DNA from: Deltaproteobacteria bacterium | Lineage (GTDB): Bacteria; Desulfobacterota; Desulfobacteria; Desulfobacterales; Desulfatirhabdiaceae | Assembly: GCA_026388755.1 (NCBI GenBank) | Contig: JAPLJE010000305.1 | Coordinates: 1-10,760 of the forward strand | Direction: 5' to 3' | DNA: 10,760 nt | In this document: piece by piece, positions 1 to 5,899 of the stretch | Layout of the letters: each line of letters starts with the position of its first letter | Position numbering within the stretch: the stretch's first letter is position 1 | The notes under the pieces: model-generated | What the model was told of the DNA's origin: nothing | Database searches by the model: none | What the model saw: the letters and a program-made list of their open reading frames with translations, nothing else | Program-made: the position numbers and the translations under genes

Positions 1-534
1 GTAATGAAACCCGTTGCCCAAGGGTATAAGACTGTTATTCCCACACCGGTCCGTCATGGCATCCGGAATTTTCTCCACAATCTCGGATCACCAATTCGAA
101 TCGTCAACTGTTTTTTGCAGGGAAAGATGCCGGCCGCGGCATCCGAGATGTGCCGATTTGTTTACAACACATCTTTTGGAATATTGGGGTTCTGGGATCC
201 GGCAAAGGATTATCCCCATCTGAATCCTCCCGAGGAAGATTTCGGGCAAACGCTTGGCTTTTTCGGCATCGGCAACGGTATATACCTGGTGTTGCCATTT
301 CTCGGACCGTCAACGCTTCGGGACACGGCTGGCATGGGAGTAGACCTCTTTCTCACCCCCACGTCTTATATCGATCCGGCTGTGGTGGCCTGGTCGCTGA
401 AGGTCGAGGAATCCGTCAACGACCTGTCGTTTCGAATCGGTCAATATGAGGAATTGAAGGATGCGGCCATTATACCCTATGAATCGTTCAAAGACGGGTA
501 TATTCAGTATCGAAAGAAGAAAATTGAAAAGTAA
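1..534 (+). CDS. mlaA: MlaA/VacJ-family outer-membrane lipoprotein, 3' part only
   Basis: This is the C-terminal part of an MlaA (VacJ) lipoprotein. The family sits in the outer membrane and moves mislocalised phospholipid from its outer leaflet to the Mla inner-membrane system. The frame is open from base 1, so the start, signal peptide and lipobox lie upstream. About 177 codons are present, where the family usually has 230-260. Visible family hallmarks are the VRxGIxNFLxNLGSP stretch, the LQGK segment, the FVYNTSFGILGFWDPA region, EDFGQTLGFFGIGNG, and YLVLPFLGPSTLRD, in the normal order. The tail is lysine-rich (ends KKKIEK). No other mla genes are visible. An ATG at base 4 exists but falls inside the conserved domain, so it is not the start. 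The family call is confident; the phospholipid role is taken from the family. Confidence 0.9.
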   Translation, partial: VMKPVAQGYKTVIPTPVRHGIRNFLHNLGSPIRIVNCFLQGKMPAAASEMCRFVYNTSFGILGFWDPAKDYPHLNPPEEDFGQTLGFFGIGNGIYLVLPFLGPSTLRDTAGMGVDLFLTPTSYIDPAVVAWSLKVEESVNDLSFRIGQYEELKDAAIIPYESFKDGYIQYRKKKIEK

Positions 535-543
535 TGGTTTCAC

Positions 544-556
544 AGGAAGTCCATGA
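544..556 (+). promoter_or_regulatory. Ribosome binding site and ATG out of frame with the aminotransferase
   Basis: An AGGAAG Shine-Dalgarno (544-549) sits 3 nt before an ATG at 553. That ATG is in the wrong frame for the aminotransferase and stops after about 30 codons. The correct frame is open only from 557 (a TGA occupies 554-556) and has no ATG, GTG or TTG before 584. The first ATG in the right frame (584) has no visible ribosome binding site. A one-base insertion just after the 553 ATG, or a rare ATC start at 557, would reconcile the signals. Confidence 0.5.
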
Positions 557-583
557 ATCTTCGGTATAACGATTTTTTCCCGA

Positions 584-1684
584 ATGACAGCACTGGCCAA
601 TGCACATGGCGCCATCAATCTTTCCCAGGGCTTTCCGGATTTTGATGTTTCAGCCGATCTGATTAGAAAGGTTCATGAACACATGTGTGCCGGCAGGAAC
701 CAGTATGCCCCCATGCAGGGGGTTCCGGTTCTTCGGGAAAAAATTGCCGAAAAAGTCTATCGGCTCTATCAGGCCGAATATGATCCGGATTCGGAGATTA
801 CCATTACTTCCGGGGCCACAGAGGCTATTTTTGACGCCATATCCGCCGTGGTTCATCCCGGCGATGAAGTTATCGTTTTTGAACCGGCTTACGATTCCTA
901 TGTTCCGGCCATCCGGCTTTGCACGGGGATTCCCGTTTTTATAAAGCTGCATCATCCGGATTATCACATCAACTGGGATGAGGTTGCCGATGTCGTCAAT
1001 TCAAAAACGCGTCTGATCATCCTGAACTCTCCTCATAATCCCACTGGATCGGTACTGACAGAAAAAGATATCGCCGCACTGATCGCAATTGTTCGAAACA
1101 CGGATATTTTAATCCTGAGCGATGAGGTCTACGAGCACATTATTTTCGACGGCGAGGTCCATGAAAGCATGTGCCGGCATCCCGAACTTTTTCAGCGCAG
1201 CTTTGTGGTCTGTTCCTTCGGAAAAATGGTTCACGCAACCGGATGGAAAATCGGCTATTGCCTGGCGCCCAAAACTCTTTCACAGGAATTTCTAAAAATT
1301 CATCAGTATGTCACCTTTGCATCCAATACCCCTGTTCAATACGCCCTGGCTGACTACATCTCAGTGCAGGAAGCTTATTCAGGCTTATCCGCCTTTTATC
1401 AGGACAAACGGGATTTCTTTCGAGCTCTGATTTCAAGGTCGCAATTTAAGATTCTGCCTTGCCGGGGGTCATATTTTCAGCTCCTGGACTATTCGAACCT
1501 GTCCGATGAACCGGATGAGGCATTTGCAATGCGCCTGACCACCGAATTTGGTGTTGCCGCTATTCCGCCGTCGGTGTTTTATCAGGATAAAGTGGATCAC
1601 CGGGTTCTGCGCTTCTGTTTTGCCAAGACATCCCAAACCCTTGAAGCTGCGGCAGAAAGACTTTGCAGCATACGTTACCTTTAA
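584..1684 (+). CDS. YbdL-like PLP-dependent aminotransferase (methionine/kynurenine type)
   Basis: Fold-type I class I/II aminotransferase, closest by eye to E. coli YbdL, a methionine-preferring transaminase; the kynurenine aminotransferase group is related. Visible: INLSQGFPDFD near the N-terminus, NQYAPMQG (39-46), SGATEAI (76-82), the PLP-contacting NSPHNPTG (148-155), SDEVYEHI (179-186), and the Schiff-base lysine K214 in SFGKMVHATGWKIGY. The C-terminal RFCFAK carries the expected carboxylate-binding arginine. From this ATG the protein has 366 residues, against about 386 for YbdL. The codons just upstream (557-583) still encode a family-like stretch (FGITIFSRM, compare GTTIFTQM in YbdL), so the true N-terminus probably lies before 584. 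No standard start codon exists there in frame, so 584 is the formal start only. It lies 49 bp after mlaA on the same strand, possibly co-transcribed. Exact substrate is not certain. Confidence 0.88.
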   Translation: MTALANAHGAINLSQGFPDFDVSADLIRKVHEHMCAGRNQYAPMQGVPVLREKIAEKVYRLYQAEYDPDSEITITSGATEAIFDAISAVVHPGDEVIVFEPAYDSYVPAIRLCTGIPVFIKLHHPDYHINWDEVADVVNSKTRLIILNSPHNPTGSVLTEKDIAALIAIVRNTDILILSDEVYEHIIFDGEVHESMCRHPELFQRSFVVCSFGKMVHATGWKIGYCLAPKTLSQEFLKIHQYVTFASNTPVQYALADYISVQEAYSGLSAFYQDKRDFFRALISRSQFKILPCRGSYFQLLDYSNLSDEPDEAFAMRLTTEFGVAAIPPSVFYQDKVDHRVLRFCFAKTSQTLEAAAERLCSIRYL

Positions 1685-1772
1685 ACACCCTGTCATTGTA
1701 ATGATAACCTTGCATTAGCGATAGCCGGGATCTCCAAAGATTCCGTCTCCTGACTATTTTGATATAATCAAT

Positions 1773-3290
1773 ATGCCCGAGATCCTGCACTCTGAAATCA
1801 AATCTTATCTGAGCGAGCTGAAAGCCGCATCCAGCAGCAGGCCGCTACCGCCGGTCATTCTGATCTTCGGAGATGAACTGCTTTATAAATCCGCGCTCCA
1901 GACCCTGCTGGATGTGATGATTCATCCGGATAAACAGGCATTCATTTATGAGCCTGTGGATGGCATTCCTGAAAATGTGTATCCAGTGATTGAAAAGATC
2001 AATACCTATTCATTTTTTTCAGGGCAGAAAATTGTGGGTTTTCTGGACACGCGAATATTTTACGCCAAAAAAAATGCCGCTGACATTCTTGAAAAAGCCA
2101 GGGAAGCCCATAACGGGAAGGATTTGAAAACAGCCGCCCGATATTTTTTCAGTTTGCTGTCGGTGATGGGTCTCTCATTCGACGATGTCCGCGATAAAAT
2201 CTATACCGGCCTGAATATGGATATGGATGCTGTCGGCGATACGGCTTGGCTGGACAGCCTGGTGGATTATTGTGCGGAAAACCCCTCAATGGAAACATCG
2301 GGTGAAGACCCTGCCAAAACCCTGCAGCAGGCTATTGAAAGGGGATTCCCCAAGGGTAATCATCTGATCCTGACATCAGATATGGTGGACAAGCGAAAAG
2401 GGCTATACAAGGCGATTTTAGAAAAAGGCCTTGCGGTTGACTGCTCCGTGCCAAAGGGGGAAACCTGGGCAGACCGGCAGGCGCAGGGAGCCGTGCTCAC
2501 CGGGCAGATGAAAACCATTCTGGCACCATTTGGCAAAACCCTGGATAAAGCGGCGTTTCAGAAGCTTGTGGATATGACGGGATTTGATCTGCGGATGTTT
2601 GCGGGGAATCTTGAAAAACTGGTTCAGTATGTGGGAGACCGGAAAACCATCGCTGTTGAAGATGTCGAATCTGCGCTTCCCCGCACCCGGCAGGATCCGG
2701 TATTTGAACTGACCAATGCCGTAACCGACCGGAAGTATGAGTCAGCATCGTTTTATCTGAAATCGCTGCTCTCAAGAGGGTTTTTCCCGCTTCAGATCAT
2801 TGCAGCCATCATCAACCAGATGAGAAAAGTACTTATCGTAAAAGATTTCCTGGAGAGTCCGGCAGGCAATTTCTGGCAGTCCGGATTTACGTTTGATCAA
2901 TTCAAAAAGCAGTTTACCCAAACCATCCTGCCCGCGCTTCAGGCCCATGATACAATTCTGATCACCCGGCTTGGTGAATGGGAAACTCAACTTCATCCAA
3001 AATCAGAATCCGATGCACCGCCACCGGATAAAAAAAAGAAAAAGAAAGTTCAGACAGAGAAAAAACCAGCCCAGCCCGCAACCGATATGCTGCTGGCAAA
3101 ACAGCCTGCAAGCCCGTATCCGCTCTACCTGTTGATGCAAAAATCCGATCATTTTTCCAGGACAGACCTGATTCAAGCCATCATCAGCCTGGCCCAGGCG
3201 AATTTAAGCCTCAAGTCCAGTAACCTGAATCCGGAGCTGATTCTTGATAGATTGATTCTGAAAATCTGCGGATTGCCTCAAGGTAAGTAG
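1773..3290 (+). CDS. holA: DNA polymerase III subunit delta, enlarged form
   Basis: HolA is the delta subunit of the clamp-loader complex, which opens the beta sliding clamp during DNA replication. Visible family features are the N-terminal VILIFGDELLYKSAL segment (28-42), the SFFSGQKIVGFLD strand (80-92), HLILTSDMVDKRKGLYKAI (197-215), the GFDLRMFAGNLEKLVQYVG helix (270-288), and a collar-domain stretch FELTNAVTDRKY (311-322) onward. At 505 residues it is far longer than the usual ~340. The extra length sits in two places: an acidic/helical insert around 100-190 in domain I, and a charged linker around 405-450 with six consecutive lysines (420-425). No Shine-Dalgarno precedes the ATG. A perfect TATAAT at 1763-1768 lies only 4 nt upstream, with no convincing -35, so a leaderless transcript is possible but unproven. 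A strong hairpin follows the stop. Confidence 0.85.
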   Translation: MPEILHSEIKSYLSELKAASSSRPLPPVILIFGDELLYKSALQTLLDVMIHPDKQAFIYEPVDGIPENVYPVIEKINTYSFFSGQKIVGFLDTRIFYAKKNAADILEKAREAHNGKDLKTAARYFFSLLSVMGLSFDDVRDKIYTGLNMDMDAVGDTAWLDSLVDYCAENPSMETSGEDPAKTLQQAIERGFPKGNHLILTSDMVDKRKGLYKAILEKGLAVDCSVPKGETWADRQAQGAVLTGQMKTILAPFGKTLDKAAFQKLVDMTGFDLRMFAGNLEKLVQYVGDRKTIAVEDVESALPRTRQDPVFELTNAVTDRKYESASFYLKSLLSRGFFPLQIIAAIINQMRKVLIVKDFLESPAGNFWQSGFTFDQFKKQFTQTILPALQAHDTILITRLGEWETQLHPKSESDAPPPDKKKKKKVQTEKKPAQPATDMLLAKQPASPYPLYLLMQKSDHFSRTDLIQAIISLAQANLSLKSSNLNPELILDRLILKICGLPQGK

Positions 3291-3293
3291 CCG

Positions 3294-3335
3294 GATGCCC
3301 ATTCTCAGCGAATATTCTATCTGAGAATGGGCATC
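3294..3335. terminator. Perfect 15-bp hairpin between convergent holA and larB
   Basis: GATGCCCATTCTCAG (3294-3308) and its exact reverse complement (3321-3335) flank a 12-nt loop. It starts 4 bp after the holA stop and lies 33 bp beyond the larB stop, so it can serve both genes. Neither side has a U-tract, so it is either a non-canonical terminator or an RNA 3'-end stabilising stem. Confidence 0.65.
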
Positions 3336-3367
3336 GATCAAAGGCCTTCAGGTTATTAACCCATGCA

Positions 3368-4120
3368 TTACTTTGACGCCAGATGGTTGATGATGCTGGC
3401 CTGATATCCGGCGCCGAACCCATTGTCGATGTTGACAACAGAGACGCCGGAGGCACAGCTGTTGAGCATGCTGAGAAGCGCGGCAATGCCGCCGAAGCTG
3501 GCGCCGTAACCGATGCTGGTGGGAACGCCGATAACCGGGCAGGAGACCAGGCCTCCAACCACACTGGCCAGGGCACCTTCCATCCCGGCCACAACCACGG
3601 CCACATTGGCCTGGGACAGATCCTCCCAGACAGCCATTAGCCGGTGGATACCCGCAACACCCACATCATACAGCCGGCTGACCTGATTCCCAAGCGTTTC
3701 GGCAGTGACCGCAGCTTCTTCGGCAACCGGCATATCGGAGGTGCCCGCGGAAACAACGACTATCCGGCCTGTTTTTTCAACGGGATCGGGATGGATCACA
3801 ACGATTCTGGCCATCTCGTGGTAGGTACAGGGAAGCGGAATGGCCAGAATGGCTTCATATACGGGAAGACCTGCGCGAGTGGCCAGTATGTTCCGGTGAC
3901 GCTCGGCAAGCTTTTGAACAATCCCCTGGATTTGCGTCAGGGTTTTTCCTTCACAGTAAATGACTTCCGGCGCACCGTTTCGAAGACACCGGTGATGATC
4001 AACGCGGGCAAATCCGATATCCTCAAACGGCAGCCGTTTGAGGATATCCATCGCCGCATCCGCGCCGATCCGACCATTTTGAATTTTCTCAATCAATGCT
4101 TTTAAATAGTTTTCATCCAT
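3368..4120 (-). CDS. larB: LarB, pyridinium-3,5-biscarboxylic acid mononucleotide synthase
   Basis: LarB makes the first intermediate of the nickel-pincer nucleotide cofactor by carboxylating and hydrolysing nicotinic acid adenine dinucleotide. The C-terminal half is a PurE/AIR-carboxylase-like domain. The protein has 250 residues, the family's normal length. Visible: RxGxPEVIYCEGKT (47-60), VVSAGTSDMPVAEEA (122-136), YDVGVAGIHR (151-160), VVAGMEGALASVVGGL (176-191), PVIGVPTSIGYGASFGG (195-211), and LNSCASGVSVVNIDNGFGAG (219-238). C222 corresponds by position to the catalytic cysteine reported for the Lactiplantibacillus enzyme. An AAGGGA ribosome binding site (plus-strand 4129-4134) sits 8 nt before the ATG. 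The partner genes larC and larE and a lactate-racemase-like apoenzyme gene are not in this window, so they must be elsewhere if the pathway is complete. The gene is convergent with holA and divergent from the ferritin-like gene. Confidence 0.92.
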   Translation of the reverse strand: MDENYLKALIEKIQNGRIGADAAMDILKRLPFEDIGFARVDHHRCLRNGAPEVIYCEGKTLTQIQGIVQKLAERHRNILATRAGLPVYEAILAIPLPCTYHEMARIVVIHPDPVEKTGRIVVVSAGTSDMPVAEEAAVTAETLGNQVSRLYDVGVAGIHRLMAVWEDLSQANVAVVVAGMEGALASVVGGLVSCPVIGVPTSIGYGASFGGIAALLSMLNSCASGVSVVNIDNGFGAGYQASIINHLASK

Positions 4121-4201
4121 ACCGAATATCCCTTATGCGTTGGTATTACGCACAACGTTAACGATGAATGGATGCCGAGTCAAACAAAATATCTCATCAT
4201 C

Positions 4202-4230
4202 TTGCAGCTTTCTTTTCCTGCTGATATAAT
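4202..4230 (+). promoter_or_regulatory. Possible sigma-70-type promoter of the ferritin-like gene
   Basis: A perfect TATAAT (4225-4230) lies 17 nt after TTGCAG (4202-4207), which keeps only the TTG of the -35 consensus. Transcription would begin near 4237, giving a leader of about 140 nt that includes the 4320-4337 hairpin. This is the best candidate in the 258-bp larB/ferritin-like spacer. No clear promoter for larB was recognised there. Confidence 0.35.
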
Positions 4231-4319
4231 TAATTGATTTCAGATACTTTACAAAACCAGAACCTTTCATTATTATTGATTTTAAGATTCACGATCGATA
4301 TTGATGCAAACCCCAACGG

Positions 4320-4337
4320 CAACGGAAAAAACCGTTG
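4320..4337 (+). repeat. Leader hairpin with A6 loop upstream of the ferritin-like gene
   Basis: CAACGG (4320-4325) and CCGTTG (4332-4337) form a perfect 6-bp stem around six adenines. The outer ACGG (4316-4319) and CCGT (4341-4344) could extend it across a small bulge. It lies about 26 nt before the Shine-Dalgarno, where it could influence mRNA stability or translation. Confidence 0.45.
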
Positions 4338-4378
4338 TGCCCGTAACCCAACGATTTTTTTTGAAAGGAAACATCACC

Positions 4379-4852
4379 ATGAGCTTTGATTTCAATGCGG
4401 ACGATATTTTTGAAATGGCTGAACAGCTTGAACGAAATGGCGCGAAGTTTTACCGGGATGCATCCGAGAACGTGTCGGATCCGCAGTCCAAAAAATTTCT
4501 GATCCAGTTGTCGCAGATGGAAGAACAACATGAAAAAACCTATCAGGCGATGCGCGCCGGCCTGAACGAAAAAGAAAAGGTTGCCACGGTTTTTGATCCC
4601 GAGCATGAGGCCGTGCTGTACCTTCGGGCTTTGGCCGATACCCGCGTGTTTTTTCAAAAGACGATCGATTTGAAATCCATGAAGGAAATACTGAAAGCCG
4701 CAATCGAGGCGGAAAAGGATTCCATCGTGTTTTACCTGGGCATGAAGGAAGTGGTTCCCGAGGGACTGGGGAAAAACCGGATAGACGGAATCATCAAGGA
4801 AGAAATGGGGCACATCCGGCTTCTCAGCAAGGAACTGGTGGCAGCAAAATAG
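4379..4852 (+). CDS. Rubrerythrin-type ferritin-like diiron protein without rubredoxin domain
   Basis: A 157-residue four-helix-bundle protein of the rubrerythrin/ferritin-like superfamily, probably cytoplasmic. Family members bind a diiron centre and act in peroxide reduction or iron handling in anaerobes. Candidate metal ligands are visible in order: E18 in helix 1, an ExxH motif at E48-H51, glutamates around 110-112, and a second ExxH at E142-H145. No C-terminal CxxC rubredoxin module is present, so this is not a complete classical rubrerythrin. The start at 4379 is chosen because AAAGGAA (4364-4370) sits 8 nt upstream and MSFDFNADDIFEMAEQ is a normal N-terminus for this group. The in-frame ATG at 4301 would add 26 unlike residues across the leader hairpin. 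The gene stands alone, followed by hairpins. Fold is confident; exact activity is not. Confidence 0.85.
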   Translation: MSFDFNADDIFEMAEQLERNGAKFYRDASENVSDPQSKKFLIQLSQMEEQHEKTYQAMRAGLNEKEKVATVFDPEHEAVLYLRALADTRVFFQKTIDLKSMKEILKAAIEAEKDSIVFYLGMKEVVPEGLGKNRIDGIIKEEMGHIRLLSKELVAAK

Positions 4853-4857
4853 CCGGC

Positions 4858-4878
4858 CGATCAGAATCGATCTGATCG
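4858..4878. repeat. 8-bp inverted repeat just after the ferritin-like gene
   Basis: CGATCAGA (4858-4865) and TCTGATCG (4871-4878) form a perfect stem around a 5-nt loop (ATCGA). It begins 6 bp after the stop codon and lies upstream of the larger terminator, so the transcript would end in two adjacent hairpins. Confidence 0.5.
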
Positions 4879-4888
4879 CTCCGCATTG

Positions 4889-4928
4889 AAAATCCCCCCT
4901 GGCCCCACTTTTTCGAAGGGGGGATTTT
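4889..4928. terminator. Bidirectional terminator, possible dispersed-repeat type
   Basis: AAAATCCCCCC (4889-4899) and GGGGGGATTTT (4918-4928) form a perfect 11-bp stem with an 18-nt loop. The A4 and T4 ends give a short U-tract on both strands, so it can stop the ferritin-like gene (plus) and the CRP/FNR gene (minus). The C6...G6 stem with a TTTTTCGAA-type loop resembles short palindromes that recur in many Desulfobacterota genomes. Whether it is repeated in this genome cannot be seen here. Confidence 0.75.
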
Positions 4929-5017
4929 AATGAATTATCTGATCATGTTTGCGCCAATACCCTTGGCCTTTTATAAAGGGGAGAAACAACTGTCCACATA
5001 AACAATCGGTTCGCGGT

Positions 5018-5743
5018 TCATTTTTCCGGAAGTTTGCCGTTTTCGGCCAGATCCTCCAGCCCGCTACGGTCCCTAAGCTCAATATCGCTGCCCTGAACGC
5101 TGATCAGCCGTGCGGCCACCATCTTGGTGAAGATGCGGGAAAGCGTTTCTGGAATTGTCCCCAGAAGGCTTGCCAGCTGGCTTTTGGAGATGGTCAGTTT
5201 AACGGTGTTCGCGGATTCCTGCTCATCAGATAAGTACAGCAAATATGACGACAGGCGCCCGGGCACTTCCTTCAGCGAGAGATTCTCGATCTGAACCGTA
5301 AACTCCCGTAGCCGCATGGACAAGACGCCCAGCATGCTCAGAGCCAAGGAAGGGTTTCGATGAATCAATGTCACAAATGCCGCTTTGGGAAAAAACAGCA
5401 GGCTGGTTCCGGCTATGGCCTGGGCTGTAGCAGGAAATGGCCGGCCCGTGAAAACAGGGACTTCGCCGAATGGTTCTCCAGGGCCGAAAATATGCAAGAT
5501 CTGCTCCTTTCCTTCGGGCGCAACTTTGAAAATCTTCACTCTGCCGCTGACGATGGTATAAAATCCATTACCGGCATCACCTTCTGAAAAAATAATCCGC
5601 CCTTTATCATAGTCCTTGCGCACCGTAATCGCACAAACCGCCTGCAACGCATCCTCGTCAAGTCCACTGAAAAGTGGAGTTTTTGAAATAATATCTATCG
5701 CGGTTTTCATGAATTTTTCATTTATTTTCATTTTATTTGACAT
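5018..5743 (-). CDS. hcpR: CRP/FNR-family transcription regulator, probable HcpR
   Basis: A two-domain regulator: an N-terminal cyclic-nucleotide-type beta barrel starting at PLFSGL (about 23-28) with the FGE turn near 92-94, a long dimerisation helix (about 126-156), and a winged helix-turn-helix. The recognition helix contains PETLSR, with E199, S202 and R203 matching the E-xx-SR residues by which FNR reads TTGA half-sites. There is no N-terminal cysteine cluster, so it is not an oxygen-sensing [4Fe-4S] FNR. In sulfate reducers, HcpR regulators of this family control hcp and respond to nitrosative stress. Its position divergent from hcp, with a TTGAC...GTCAA palindrome between them, supports that role. 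The start is uncertain: in-frame ATGs occur at 5743, 5731 and 5710, none with a clear Shine-Dalgarno. The outermost is used; 5710 would give 230 residues. A TTG at 5800 is rejected because it would swallow the palindrome. Confidence 0.82.
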   Translation of the reverse strand: MSNKMKINEKFMKTAIDIISKTPLFSGLDEDALQAVCAITVRKDYDKGRIIFSEGDAGNGFYTIVSGRVKIFKVAPEGKEQILHIFGPGEPFGEVPVFTGRPFPATAQAIAGTSLLFFPKAAFVTLIHRNPSLALSMLGVLSMRLREFTVQIENLSLKEVPGRLSSYLLYLSDEQESANTVKLTISKSQLASLLGTIPETLSRIFTKMVAARLISVQGSDIELRDRSGLEDLAENGKLPEK

Positions 5744-5746
5744 ATG

Positions 5747-5760
5747 TTGACTTAAGTCAA
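5747..5760. promoter_or_regulatory. FNR/HcpR-like operator TTGACTTAAGTCAA
   Basis: A perfect 14-bp palindrome of form TTGAC-N4-GTCAA in the hcpR/hcp spacer. It matches the half-site expected for the E-xx-SR recognition helix of the adjacent regulator. It lies 3 bp from the outermost hcpR ATG, which fits autoregulation. If it sat at -41.5 as a class II activator site for hcp, transcription would begin near 5795, and an A-rich GATAAAAA lies at the right place (5781-5788) for a weak -10. Binding is inferred. Confidence 0.65.
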
Positions 5761-5819
5761 GGACGTTGCGTTGAATTTGGGATAAAAACCAACTCAACAA
5801 TTACTAACGCTCATTAAAA

Positions 5820-5860
5820 CAGGCAGAAGGATGTGTCAAACATCAAAAGCCTTCAGCCTG
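5820..5860 (+). repeat. Interrupted inverted repeat in the hcp leader
   Basis: CAGGCAGAAGG (5820-5830) and CCTTCAGCCTG (5850-5860) pair over 10 of 11 positions with one A/A mismatch, around a 19-nt loop. The loop contains a nested ATGT...ACAT. It lies about 26 bp before the hcp ribosome binding site (AAAAGGAGA, 5886-5894). It could be a leader hairpin or a second operator. Confidence 0.45.
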
Positions 5861-5899
5861 AACCCATAATTCATATAACCATAGCAAAAGGAGATCACC

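Noticed and set aside
3383..4105. Plus-strand open frames of 85 and 153 codons opposite larB
   Set aside because: larB on the minus strand is full length with all motifs; these are its shadows.
4223..4241. Possible Fur box near GATATAATTAATTGATTTC
   Set aside because: Only about 11 of 19 positions match the Fur consensus and AT-richness alone explains this; the TATAAT there is better read as a -10.
4301..4378. 26-residue N-terminal extension of the ferritin-like protein
   Set aside because: The extension covers the leader hairpin and Shine-Dalgarno; ATG 4379 has the ribosome binding site and the family-like N-terminus.
4289..4813. 174-codon minus-strand open frame opposite the ferritin-like gene
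   Set aside because: Antisense to a clear ferritin-like protein, with no domain and no ribosome binding site.
5744..5800. Longer CRP/FNR protein starting at TTG 5800
   Set aside because: It adds unlike residues across the TTGACTTAAGTCAA operator; regulator barrels normally begin close to the PLFSGL motif.
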